Assembly: GCA_964645155.1 (NCBI GenBank)
Contig: CAZYBG010000001.1
Span: forward strand, 37,403 to 101,402
Reading direction: 5' to 3'
Length of the DNA: 64,000 nt
Source of the DNA: CAZYBG01 sp964645155
GTDB lineage: Bacteria; Pseudomonadota; Alphaproteobacteria; Rhodobacterales; Rhodobacteraceae
In this document: positions 1 through 7,655 of the stretch, in pieces
Layout: the number at the start of each line of letters is the position of its first letter
Numbering within the stretch: position 1 is the stretch's first letter
Program-made: the position numbers and the translations under genes
The notes under the pieces: model-generated
Told to the model about the DNA's origin: nothing
What the model saw: only the letters and a program-made list of their open reading frames with translations
Databases searched by the model: none

Positions 1-527
1 TCCTCGATCTCGATGTCGTCGATCCGGACGGTGCCGCCGGTCGGGCCGGTCAGATCCAGCCCGAAATGGCCGTAGACCGCGCCGCTGCCCCAGACCATGT
101 CGACGCCGCCGCGGGCGCCGGTGCCGACGATGGCGCTGACGGTGACGACCTCACCATAGGCGGTCAGCGTCGTCGCGGGGCCGGCCGTCACCAGCCCCGG
201 CACCGGCGTGCCCGCGCCGCTGGCGGCGAAGGCCGCGACCTGCACCGTCGGAAGGTTGCCGCTCACCGCCTTCACCCGCGCGCTGATCCGCAGGTAGCAG
301 CCCGGGATGATCGGCGTCTGGCCCATGTGGCGCAGCTTCTGGGTCGCCGTCGTCTTCAGGAGTTCGAGGCAGCCGCCGAAGTCCTGGTCGGCCGGCACCA
401 GGGCCGCGTTCGCCGCACCGTCGTAGGTCGCCGATCCCGGCGTGCCGTCGCCGCTCGACCAGACGGCCAGCCCGTTCGAGAAGGGCGGCGGCGTCAGCAC
501 CAGCCCGTCGGTAATCGCCTTGTTCAT
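1..527 (-). CDS. Secreted/phage-like beta-helix (GH28-like) protein, N-terminal part
   Basis: The gene opens at an ATG at 527 on the minus strand, behind a purine-rich GGGCACGAGG, and stays open to the window edge, giving about 175 residues without a C-terminus. The N-terminus (MNKAITDGLVLTPPPF, then VWSSGDGTPGS and DQDFGGCLELLKTTATQKLR) matches from memory the leading domain of rhodobacterial proteins annotated as glycosyl hydrolase 28-related or right-handed beta-helix proteins. In those, this domain precedes a pectate-lyase-type helix. The catalytic region is outside the window, so enzymatic activity is inference only. No signal peptide is obvious at the N-terminus. Confidence 0.6.
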   Translation of the reverse strand, partial: MNKAITDGLVLTPPPFSNGLAVWSSGDGTPGSATYDGAANAALVPADQDFGGCLELLKTTATQKLRHMGQTPIIPGCYLRISARVKAVSGNLPTVQVAAFAASGAGTPVPGLVTAGPATTLTAYGEVVTVSAIVGTGARGGVDMVWGSGAVYGHFGLDLTGPTGGTVRIDDIEIE

Positions 528-550
528 CCTCGTGCCCTTTCAGCCGCGCG

Positions 551-570
551 GCCGTCCGCCGGCGGACGGC
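551..570. repeat. Perfect 20-bp GC-rich palindrome
   Basis: GCCGTCCGCC is followed directly by its reverse complement GGCGGACGGC, so there is no loop. It lies 24 bases upstream of the start of the beta-helix-like gene, in the 186-base gap before the DUF4864 gene stop. It could be a protein-binding site for the leftward gene or a cruciform; no T-run supports an intrinsic terminator. The rest of the gap shows nothing else. Confidence 0.5.
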
Positions 571-713
571 GCCGCGCTTCCGGCACCCCGCCCGTCTGTC
601 GTCCGCTCTCGTGGGTGGTCCCGGGCGACACGTCGCCGGATGCCGAAGGGCTAGCCGGCTGCGGCTAAGGTGCCGTTAATCCTGCGTGCGCCGCCCCGGC
701 CGCGGCGGCCGCC

Positions 714-1124
714 TCAGGCGCCGATGTCGGGCGCCTGCAGCAGCTGCACGCCGGCGATCTGCCAGCCCTCCGGCGTCTCGACCATCTGGTAGTCGAGCGC
801 GTGGAGCCGCCCCTCGGCATCCTCGACGATCACCCTCTGCCAGAGCCCGCCGGCCACCTGCCGCAGCGGCCCGAAGGTCACGTCGCCCGGCCGCCACACC
901 ATCGGATAGCCCTGCTGAACCATCCGGCCGAAGTTCTCGGGCGTGCCGAAGATGCCCTTGATGCCGGGCGCGGCGAAGCTGAAGGCGGTCGCCACGTCGT
1001 CGGCCAGGAACGCCTCCATCTGGCGCGAGATCACGCCGCGGATCGCGGCATCCCGCCCGTCCTGTGCGGCCGCCGGCAGCGCAAGGCAGAGGGCGATCAG
1101 CAGGGCAAGGGCAGGACGGCGCAT
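714..1124 (-). CDS. DUF4864 domain secreted protein
   Basis: A 136-residue protein from an ATG at 1124 with GAGGTG at good spacing upstream; an in-frame ATG at 1163 would add 13 residues ahead of the signal peptide and is less likely. Residues 1-20 form a signal peptide (RRPALALLIALCLALPAAAQ). The mature part (IRGVISRQMEAFLADD, GIFGTPENF, GYPMVWRP, ALDYQMVETPEGWQI) is typical of the DUF4864 family found in Rhodobacterales, which has a SnoaL/NTF2-like predicted fold and unknown function. The product should be periplasmic. It is divergent from the CHAD gene. Confidence 0.85.
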   Translation of the reverse strand: MRRPALALLIALCLALPAAAQDGRDAAIRGVISRQMEAFLADDVATAFSFAAPGIKGIFGTPENFGRMVQQGYPMVWRPGDVTFGPLRQVAGGLWQRVIVEDAEGRLHALDYQMVETPEGWQIAGVQLLQAPDIGA

Positions 1125-1228
1125 GGCAACACCTCGCGTATTGGCAGGCAAATAGACCGGCACCCCCTTGCGGCAACACGGCGAAGCGTCTTTCTGTCAT
1201 GCAGGCCCGCCGCAGAGGACCACCGCCG

Positions 1229-2107
1229 ATGACGTTCCGCTTCGCCCGCAAGGACGGCTCGGTCGCCGCCGCCTTGCGGCGCATCGCGATCGAGGAGGTG
1301 GAGGACGCCCTGGCCGCCCTGCGCGACGAGGGGCAGCCGCTGGCCGGCCGGGTGCATGCCTGCCGCAAGGCGGTGAAGAAGCTCCGCGGGCTGATCCGCC
1401 TCGTCCGCCCGGTCTTTCCGCGCTACGGCGCCGAGAACGACGCGCTGCGCAGCGCCGGCCGCCGGCTCTCGCATCTGCGCGAATCCGAGGTGCTGCGGGC
1501 GACGCTCGGCGATCTGGCCGAGGGCGCGCATCTCACGCGGTCCGAGGCCGAGGCCGCCGCGCCGCCTCTCGGCGCCGACAGCGCCGCGCCGTCCGACGCG
1601 GCGCTGTCCGAAAGCATCTCTGCCTTCGCGGACGAGCTTCGCGCCGTCGCCGGCCGCAGCGGCCGCTGGACACTCTGCGAGGACGGGTTCGACGCCATCG
1701 CCCCGGGCCTCGAGACAACATGGACGAAGGCCCGCCGCGCGATGAAGCACGCCCTCCGCTCGGGCGAGGACGACGCGGTCCACGAGTGGCGCAAGCGGGT
1801 CAAGGACCACTGGTACCAGGCCCGCCTGCTCGAGCCGATCTGGCCCGAGATGATGGCCCCCCATGTCGCGGCCGCCGACCAGTTGGGCGAGATGCTGGGC
1901 CTCCACAACGACCTTTCCGAGGTGCTCCGCCGCCTGGCCGGGCAGCCGTGCGGCGGGCATGCGAGCGACCGCTTGGCGGCCGAGGCGCGCCGCCGGAAGG
2001 CCGCGCTCCTCGCCGAGGCCGAGCCGCTCGGCCGGCGGCTGCTCGCGGGCCCCGCCGAGGCGCTCGGCGCCCGCTGGTGTGCCTGGTGGGAGCTCTGGCG
2101 CGGCTGA
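1229..2107 (+). CDS. CHAD domain-containing protein
   Basis: A 292-residue protein. The chosen ATG at 1229 is preceded by AGAGGA about 10 bases upstream; longer in-frame starts would run into the divergent DUF4864 promoter. It has the two-repeat helical layout of CHAD proteins, with the conserved histidines and basic residues: HACRKAVKKLRGLIRLVRP (about residues 47-65) and DAVHEWRKRVKDHWYQARLL (about 182-201). CHAD domains bind polyphosphate and are known to target polyphosphate granules; no CYTH domain or other enzyme is fused here. It converges on lysS with only three bases between stop codons. A polyphosphate-related role is inference from the family. Confidence 0.88.
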   Translation: MTFRFARKDGSVAAALRRIAIEEVEDALAALRDEGQPLAGRVHACRKAVKKLRGLIRLVRPVFPRYGAENDALRSAGRRLSHLRESEVLRATLGDLAEGAHLTRSEAEAAAPPLGADSAAPSDAALSESISAFADELRAVAGRSGRWTLCEDGFDAIAPGLETTWTKARRAMKHALRSGEDDAVHEWRKRVKDHWYQARLLEPIWPEMMAPHVAAADQLGEMLGLHNDLSEVLRRLAGQPCGGHASDRLAAEARRRKAALLAEAEPLGRRLLAGPAEALGARWCAWWELWRG

Positions 2108-2110
2108 GGC

Positions 2111-3691
2111 TCAGGCCGCAAGCTGCCCCGCCAGCCCCCGATCGATCAGCGCCACCGTCTCGTCGACGCCGTAGAGCGCGACGAAGCCGCCGAAGCGCGG
2201 CCCCTGGCTCGCCCCGAGCAGCACCTCGTAGAGCGCCGTGAACCAGTCGCGCAGCGGCTCGAACCTGTGGTCGTTGCCGACGGCGAAGATCATCGACTGC
2301 AGTTCTTCGGCGTCGGGCCCGCCCTCCCAGGCCGCAAGCCGCGCCCGCAGGTCGGCCATCGCCGCCCGCTCCTTCTCGGTCGGCGCGCGGAACATGCGGG
2401 TCGGCGCCACGAAGTCGCGGAAGTAGCGCACCGCGAACTCCGCCGCCTCGTCCAGGTGCGGATGCGTCGCGGGCGCCGCCTCGGGCGCATAGCGCCGGAT
2501 GAAGCCCCAGAGCCCCGCCTTGTCCTTTGCCCCGGCCACGCTCGCCAGGTTCAGCAGCATCGCGAAGCTGACCATCATGTCCGACGCCGGCGGCCGGCCC
2601 CCATGGATGTGCCAGACCGGGTTTGCGAGCTGGCCGTCGAGGTCCTGCGCCGGGAACGCCTTCAGCTGCTGGTGGTATTCGTCCACCGCCCTCGGGATCA
2701 CGTCCCACCAGAGCCGCTTCGCGGTCTTCGGCTTCTGGTACATGAAGTACGACAGGCTCTCGGTCGCGGCATAGGTCAGCCACTCGTCGATCGTCAGCCC
2801 GTTGCCTTTCGACTTCGAGATCTTCTGCCCCTGGTCGTCGAGGAACAGCTCGTAGGTGAAGATTTCCGGAGGCCGCCCGCCCAGGATCGAGCAGATCCTG
2901 GTGTAGATCGGCGTGTTCGGCGCGTGCTCCTTGCCGTAGGGCTCCCAGTCGACGCCGAGCGCCGCCCAGCGCGCGCCGAAATCGGGCTTCCACTGCAGCT
3001 TCACATTGCCGCCGGTCACCGGCAGCGTCCATTCGCGGCCGGTCTCGTCGTCGAACGTCACCGTGCCCTCGCGCGCATCCACGTGCCGGATCGGCACATA
3101 GAGGACCCGCCCGGTTTCGGGGTGGATCGGCAGGAAGATCGAATAGGTCTGCTGGCGCTCCTCGCGCAGCGAGTCGAGCATGACCGCCATCAGGTCGTCA
3201 TAGCGTTCCGCCGCCCGCAGCAGCGTCTCGTCGAACCGGCCCGAGCGGTAGAAGTCGCGCGCCGAGATGAACTCGTAGTCAAAGCCGAACGTGTCGAGGA
3301 ACCGCCGCAGCATCGCGTTGTTGTGGTGGCCGAAGCTCTCGTGCGTGCCGAACGGGTCGGGCACGCTGGTCAGGGGCTTCTGCAGGTGGTCGGCCAGCAT
3401 CTCGCGGTTCGGCACATTGTCGGGCACCTTGCGCAGCCCGTCCATGTCGTCGGAAAAGCTGACGAGCCGCGTCGGGATGTCGCTCAGCGCCTCGAAGGCG
3501 CGGCGCACCATCGTCGTGCGCAGCACCTCGCCGAAGGTGCCGATATGCGGCAGCCCGGACGGGCCGTAGCCGGTCTCGAACAGCACGTGGCCCTTTTCCG
3601 GCGGCGCGGCCTCGTAGCGCTTCAGCAGTCGGCGCGCCTCCTCGAACGGCCAGGCCTTCGAGCGCATCGCGGCGTCGCGCAGTTCCGGCAT
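2111..3691 (-). CDS. lysS: Class I lysyl-tRNA synthetase
   Basis: A 526-residue class I lysine--tRNA ligase, the normal family size. It charges tRNA-Lys with lysine in the cytoplasm. The class I signatures are visible: the HIGH-like HIGTFGEVLR near residue 50 and the KMSKS-like QKISKSKGNGL near residue 288, with KLQWKPDFGARWAALGVDWE between them, typical of this family. Class I LysRS replaces the class II enzyme in many alphaproteobacteria, so its presence supports the taxonomic guess. The gene is monocistronic, converging with the CHAD gene and divergent from the TerB-like gene. The symbol lysK is also used for this class. Confidence 0.96.
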   Translation of the reverse strand: MPELRDAAMRSKAWPFEEARRLLKRYEAAPPEKGHVLFETGYGPSGLPHIGTFGEVLRTTMVRRAFEALSDIPTRLVSFSDDMDGLRKVPDNVPNREMLADHLQKPLTSVPDPFGTHESFGHHNNAMLRRFLDTFGFDYEFISARDFYRSGRFDETLLRAAERYDDLMAVMLDSLREERQQTYSIFLPIHPETGRVLYVPIRHVDAREGTVTFDDETGREWTLPVTGGNVKLQWKPDFGARWAALGVDWEPYGKEHAPNTPIYTRICSILGGRPPEIFTYELFLDDQGQKISKSKGNGLTIDEWLTYAATESLSYFMYQKPKTAKRLWWDVIPRAVDEYHQQLKAFPAQDLDGQLANPVWHIHGGRPPASDMMVSFAMLLNLASVAGAKDKAGLWGFIRRYAPEAAPATHPHLDEAAEFAVRYFRDFVAPTRMFRAPTEKERAAMADLRARLAAWEGGPDAEELQSMIFAVGNDHRFEPLRDWFTALYEVLLGASQGPRFGGFVALYGVDETVALIDRGLAGQLAA

Positions 3692-3824
3692 CGTGCGGAT
3701 CCTTCAGGGCGCGGCCCCGTGCCGCGGCGAGGTCCGCTACCTATTGCCGGCGCCGCGGCGCGTCAATATTCTCGCGCCTGCAGCATGGGCGCGAGGCGCG
3801 ATCTTGGCAGACATTTCCCCCCCG

Positions 3825-4226
3825 ATGACGCCGCAGGACGCTCTCGTCGCCACGATGATCGCCACCTCGGCGTCCGACGAGGCGCTGCGCACCTCCGAAC
3901 TGGTGACGATCGAGCGGATCGTGAACCACTTCCCGGTCTTCAGCGGCTACGACCAGGACCGCCTGCGCCAGGTCGCGCAGACCGTCTTCGACCTGTTCGA
4001 GGAGGAGGACGGGATCGAGGCGCTGTTCGGCCTGATCCGCGCCGCCCTGCCCGAGAAGCTCTACGAGACTGCCTATGCCATGGCCTGCGACGTCGCCGCC
4101 GCCGACGGCAAGCTCGGCGAGGGCGAGCTCAGGCTCCTCGAGGAGATGCGCTACGAGCTCAACATCGACCGGCTCCACGCCGCCGCGATCGAGCGGGGCG
4201 CGCGGGCGCGGCACATGACGCTCTGA
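3825..4226 (+). CDS. TerB-like tellurite resistance family protein
   Basis: A 133-residue all-helical protein starting MTPQDALVATMIATSASDE. Acidic helix-loop repeats follow (LRTSELVTIERIVNHFPVF, VAAADGKLGEGELRLLEEM), which match the TerB/DjlA-type metal-binding fold. The closest remembered homologues are rhodobacterial proteins ending in IERGARARHMTL, as this one does. The start is uncertain: the ATG at 3825 has no clear ribosome site, whereas an in-frame TTG about 21 bases upstream follows GAGG. Cytoplasmic, function undefined; there are no other ter genes nearby, so a real tellurite role is doubtful. Confidence 0.85.
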   Translation: MTPQDALVATMIATSASDEALRTSELVTIERIVNHFPVFSGYDQDRLRQVAQTVFDLFEEEDGIEALFGLIRAALPEKLYETAYAMACDVAAADGKLGEGELRLLEEMRYELNIDRLHAAAIERGARARHMTL

Positions 4227-4320
4227 CCTGCGCAACCGGCGCGGGCCGGCGCGCCGCGACTGCACGGATACCGCTAGCCGAATACGAAATCGGTCAACTT
4301 TGTCCTGCTGTCGCCATGCA

Positions 4321-4349
4321 TTGACCACAATCTCTGAATAACCGTTAAC
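4321..4349 (+). promoter_or_regulatory. Candidate promoter for the tandem LysM-SBP genes
   Basis: The 277-base gap 4227-4503 is clearly less GC-rich than its surroundings. It holds TTGACC (4321-4326), a 17-base spacer and GTTAAC (4344-4349), a reasonable -35 with a weak -10. It lies about 155 bases before the first LysM-SBP start, so a long leader would be implied. No other signal was recognised in the gap. Confidence 0.3.
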
Positions 4350-4503
4350 GAGTCGGCACACGCCCAGCGTGTGCGCCGAGTTGAGTGTTGCCGGGCCCCC
4401 CGCATCCGCGGCGCCCGGGGTTCGAGGGCCTTCGAGACGTCTTACCCTCCCGCACCGGCAAGCTTGTCCCCCAGCGCGCCGTCACTGAACGAGGATCGCA
4501 CCG

Positions 4504-5595
4504 ATGGTGATCAGCACCGCTCCGGCCGTTCTGCTCAGGCATCTGTCCGTCGCGGCGGCCCTGCTCGCCGCGGGTCCCGCCCTCGCGCAGGAAAGCTGCA
4601 CCATCTACACCGTCCAGTCCGGCGACACGCTTGACGCGATCGCCGCCCGAGCGGTGTCCGAAGGCGGCGTGCAGCTACTCGTCAGCGCGAACGCCGATGT
4701 CCTGGCCGGGGCCAACGCGGTCACCGCCGGGATGCGCCTTCGCATCCCCTGTCCCGACGGCAGCCTGCCCGCGCTCGACGCCGCCGGCGCCGGTTCCGGC
4801 GGCGCCACCACCGCTGCGGCGGCGCCATCCGCGCTGCCGCCCATCCGGTTCCTGACCGGCGGCAACTTCGCGCCCTTCGTCGACGACCGGATGCCCGAAG
4901 GCGGCATGTTCAACGAGATGATCGCCACCGCGCTCCGCGCGGGCGACCCCGTGCTCGACCACACCACCGTCTCGATCTTCGACTGGGAGGCGCACCTGAC
5001 CGCCCTGCTCCCGACCACGGCCTTCGACGTCGGCTATCCATGGCACATGCCCGACTGCACCCGCGTCGACAGCCTGTCCGAAGCCAACCGCATCCGCTGC
5101 ACCGACTACGATGCCTCGCAGCCGTTCTTCGAGGCGGTGATCGACTACTACGTGCTCGCCGGCAGCCCGTTCGAAGGCGCGACCTCCATCGCCGACCTGT
5201 CCGGCACGCGCATCTGCCGCCCCTCGGGCTGGTTCACCTTCGACATGGAGGAGCGCGGCCTCGTCGAGCCCAACGTCGTGCTGGTCCCGGGCGCGATCCC
5301 CACCTCGTGCTGGCGCGAGCTGCAGGCCGGCACCGTCGACATCGTCACCTACGACGCCCTGACCGCCGAGGGCGACCTTCACCGGCTCGGCATCGCCGAC
5401 AAGGTCGTCGTGCTGCCCCAGCTCACCTCGATCGCCACGATGCACGCGCTCGCCCCGAAGTCGCATCCGAACGGGCGCGCCTATCTCGACATCCTCGACC
5501 GCGGGCTCGCACAGATCCGGACCGACGGCACCTGGTTCGCGATCGTCTCGAAGCACCTTGGCGCCTACGAGGCATCCCTCAGGCAGGACAACTGA
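4504..5595 (+). CDS. LysM-domain fused to periplasmic solute-binding protein (copy 1)
   Basis: A 363-residue exported protein. A signal peptide covers residues 1-29 (cleavage near ALAQ-E). A single LysM repeat spans about 31-80 (CTIYTVQSGDTLDAIAARA, then MRLRIPCPDG), and a short Ala/Gly linker leads to a bacterial family-3-type solute-binding domain from about 115 to the end (LPPIRFLTGGNFAPFVDD, FEAVIDYYVLAGSPF, ICRPSGWFTFDMEERGL). LysM binds peptidoglycan glycan strands, so the binding domain would be tethered to the cell wall. No permease or ATPase is adjacent. It is 70 bases upstream of a paralogue with the same layout, apparently one transcript. The ligand cannot be told; conserved cysteines suggest disulphides. 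Confidence 0.85.
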   Translation: MVISTAPAVLLRHLSVAAALLAAGPALAQESCTIYTVQSGDTLDAIAARAVSEGGVQLLVSANADVLAGANAVTAGMRLRIPCPDGSLPALDAAGAGSGGATTAAAAPSALPPIRFLTGGNFAPFVDDRMPEGGMFNEMIATALRAGDPVLDHTTVSIFDWEAHLTALLPTTAFDVGYPWHMPDCTRVDSLSEANRIRCTDYDASQPFFEAVIDYYVLAGSPFEGATSIADLSGTRICRPSGWFTFDMEERGLVEPNVVLVPGAIPTSCWRELQAGTVDIVTYDALTAEGDLHRLGIADKVVVLPQLTSIATMHALAPKSHPNGRAYLDILDRGLAQIRTDGTWFAIVSKHLGAYEASLRQDN

Positions 5596-5665
5596 CAACG
5601 ACAGGGCGGCAGCCCTGCCGCCCGCTAGCCCAGGCCCCTCCCCACGACACTATGGAGATACCGCG

Positions 5666-6832
5666 ATGACCTTCGGCCCCTGCAGATCGAACCCCCGCCT
5701 CGGCACCGCCGTCGTCCCCGTGGCGCCCCTCGTGGCGCTGTGGGTCGCGGCCAGTCCGGCCGCCGCGCAGAACCTCTGCGAGATCTACTCCGTCCGCTCC
5801 GGCGACACGCTGAGCGAGATCGCGAACACCGCGGGCGTCTCCGGCGGCTACCAGATGGTGTTCAACGCCAACCGCGACCTGCTCTCGAACCCGAATCGAA
5901 TCGAGATCGGCCAGCGGCTGAAGATCCCCTGTGCCGACGGCTCGCTGCCCGGCACCGTGATCACGACCGCCGCGCCGGCCGCCGAACCGGCGCCCGCGCC
6001 CGAGGCAACCGTGGCGGCCGAGCCGGAGCCTGCGCCCGAACCCGCTCCGGCAGCGACCGATACCGCAGCGGCACCGGCTGCGGAACCCGCGGCGCTGCCG
6101 CCGATCAGGTTCCTCACCGGCGGCGCATACGCCCCCTTCACCGATCCCGACCTGCCGCAGCAGGGCATGTTCACCGAACTGGTGATGACCGCGCTCAACG
6201 CGAACGAGACCGCGCCGGAATCGAGCGTTACCTTCGTCGACGACTGGGGCGAGCACCTCTCCGTGCTGCTGCCCTCCGGCGCCTTCGACATGGGCTTCCC
6301 GTGGTACCGCCCGAACTGCGAACAGTTCGAGTACCTCGGCGAGGATTCGCAGAATCGCTGCACGAACTACAACATGTCCGAGCCGTTCTACGAGGCGGTC
6401 GTGGGCTACTACACGCTCGACGGCAGCAGCTACGCCTCGGTCACCACGCCCGAAGCGCTGATGGGCGCGCGTCTCTGCCGGCCCGCCGGCTGGTTCACCT
6501 TCGATCTCGAGGCGCGGCAGCTGGTCGAGCCGAACGTGACCATCCTGGTCCCCGGCACGCAGATCGAGTGCTGGGAGGCGCTGCAGGCGGGCGAGGTCGA
6601 TGTCGTGACCTTCGATGCGCTTCCCGCCGAGGAAGACCAGAAGACGCTCGGCATCACCGAGGAGATCACCGAGCTCTCCGATCTGGCCGAGCTCGCCACG
6701 CTCCATGTCTACACGCCGAAGACCAACCCCAACGGCGAGAAATACCTTGCGCTCCTGAATGCCGGCCTCGCCGAGATGCGCGCGAACGGCAAGTGGTTCG
6801 AGGTCGTCTCGCGGCATCTCGCCGGCCAGTAG
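5666..6832 (+). CDS. LysM-domain fused to periplasmic solute-binding protein (copy 2)
   Basis: A 388-residue paralogue of the preceding gene, starting at the ATG at 5666 with GGAGA seven bases upstream. Signal peptide about 1-32 (ending AAAQ-N), LysM about 34-83 (CEIYSVRSGDTLSEIANTA), a Pro/Ala/Glu-rich linker about 90-145 longer than in copy 1, then the solute-binding domain (LPPIRFLTGGAYAPFTD, FYEAVVGYYTLDGSSY, LCRPAGWFTFDLEARQL). The GWFTFD motif and the Cys positions are shared by both copies, pointing to tandem duplication and later divergence of the linker. It is followed by an 11-bp stem hairpin at 6887. Confidence 0.85.
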   Translation: MTFGPCRSNPRLGTAVVPVAPLVALWVAASPAAAQNLCEIYSVRSGDTLSEIANTAGVSGGYQMVFNANRDLLSNPNRIEIGQRLKIPCADGSLPGTVITTAAPAAEPAPAPEATVAAEPEPAPEPAPAATDTAAAPAAEPAALPPIRFLTGGAYAPFTDPDLPQQGMFTELVMTALNANETAPESSVTFVDDWGEHLSVLLPSGAFDMGFPWYRPNCEQFEYLGEDSQNRCTNYNMSEPFYEAVVGYYTLDGSSYASVTTPEALMGARLCRPAGWFTFDLEARQLVEPNVTILVPGTQIECWEALQAGEVDVVTFDALPAEEDQKTLGITEEITELSDLAELATLHVYTPKTNPNGEKYLALLNAGLAEMRANGKWFEVVSRHLAGQ

Positions 6833-7655
6833 ACGGCAGGGCAAAGGGCGCGCCAGGCGCCTGTCGGGCAGGGGCACCCGCCCCGGGCGCCGCGCGGTTC
6901 CCCGCGCGGCGCTTCGCTTCCCCGATCACGATGATCTCCCCGGCTTCGGCGTGCCAGGCGCCGCCGCTCCAGTCGCCGAGCCAGCGGGTTGCGCTCAGGC
7001 CGGCGGCGGCCAGCGCCGCTGCGATCGCCTCGCGGTCGGGAAAGGCGATGCGCGAGCGCGCCGAAAGGCATCGCCCGGCCGCGGTCCGGTAGGTCGTGCC
7101 GTAGGTCACCACGCCCGTCGCCGGATCGTGCGCGACATCGTTCCAGGCTTCCACCGGCCCTAGAACCGGGTGCTCCAGCCGGCGGCGCGACGCCTCGCGC
7201 GTCCAGTCCCGCCATTCGGCTCGCGCGGGGTTGCGGCTGTCGAAGACGAAGCGCCCGCCGGGCGCCAGATGCGCGGCGATCGTCCGGCACACCGCGGCGC
7301 GATCGGCCGGGGTAAGGAACACCTGGAAGGCGTGCCCGGTCAGCACCACAAGGTCGAACGTCTGCCCCAGCCGCACCAAGCGCGCATCGCCGTGCACCCA
7401 GCGCGCCGCAGCGCCGCCCTCCCGCCGCCGCGCAAGGTCGAGCATCGCCACCGCCGGGTCGACGCCGGTCGCCGCGATGCCCTGCGCCGTGGCCGCCGCC
7501 ACCAGCCGCCCAGTGCCGCATCCGAGGTCGAGCAACGTGCCACCCTCCGCCGCGAGTCCGAGGCAGAAGCCGAGGTCCGGCCCCCAGCCGTTGTCGAGGT
7601 CGTAGAACTCCGCCAGCGCCGGATCGTCGTAGAGACGATCGCCCGCCTCAGGCAT
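6666..7655 (-). CDS. Class I SAM-dependent methyltransferase with anomalous C-terminal extension
   Basis: A 329-residue reading frame whose first 245 or so residues are a Rossmann methyltransferase: SAM-binding LLDLGCGTGRLVAAA, the acidic loop ATGVDPAVAMLDLARR, motif FDLVVLTGHAFQVF and a C-terminal EIIVIGEAKRR. The start at 7655 overlaps the dacB stop by eight bases, so it is co-transcribed with dacB. Homologues normally end just after the EIIVIG strand. Here the frame continues for about 85 Arg/Ala-rich residues, through a strong hairpin and 167 bases of the convergent LysM gene. That tail is probably not functional protein and may mark a lost stop or small indel near 6912-6930. Substrate unknown. 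Confidence 0.72.
   Translation of the reverse strand: MPEAGDRLYDDPALAEFYDLDNGWGPDLGFCLGLAAEGGTLLDLGCGTGRLVAAATAQGIAATGVDPAVAMLDLARRREGGAAARWVHGDARLVRLGQTFDLVVLTGHAFQVFLTPADRAAVCRTIAAHLAPGGRFVFDSRNPARAEWRDWTREASRRRLEHPVLGPVEAWNDVAHDPATGVVTYGTTYRTAAGRCLSARSRIAFPDREAIAAALAAAGLSATRWLGDWSGGAWHAEAGEIIVIGEAKRRAGNRAAPGAGAPARQAPGAPFALPSTGRRDAARRPRTTCRSRASRRGRHSGAQGISRRWGWSSACRHGAWRARPDRRAR
6887..6912. terminator. Strong 11-bp stem hairpin, probable bidirectional terminator
   Basis: GCGCCGCGCGG, a TTCC loop and CCGCGCGGCGC form a perfect 11-bp stem 54 bases after the second LysM gene. The following TTCGCTTC is a poor U-tract, so termination efficiency is uncertain. It also lies in the path of the leftward methyltransferase transcript, close to where that protein family normally ends. 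Confidence 0.55.

Noticed and set aside
3825..4226. Tellurite resistance operon
   Set aside because: Only a single TerB-like protein; no TerC/D/E/Z genes. The family name does not show function.
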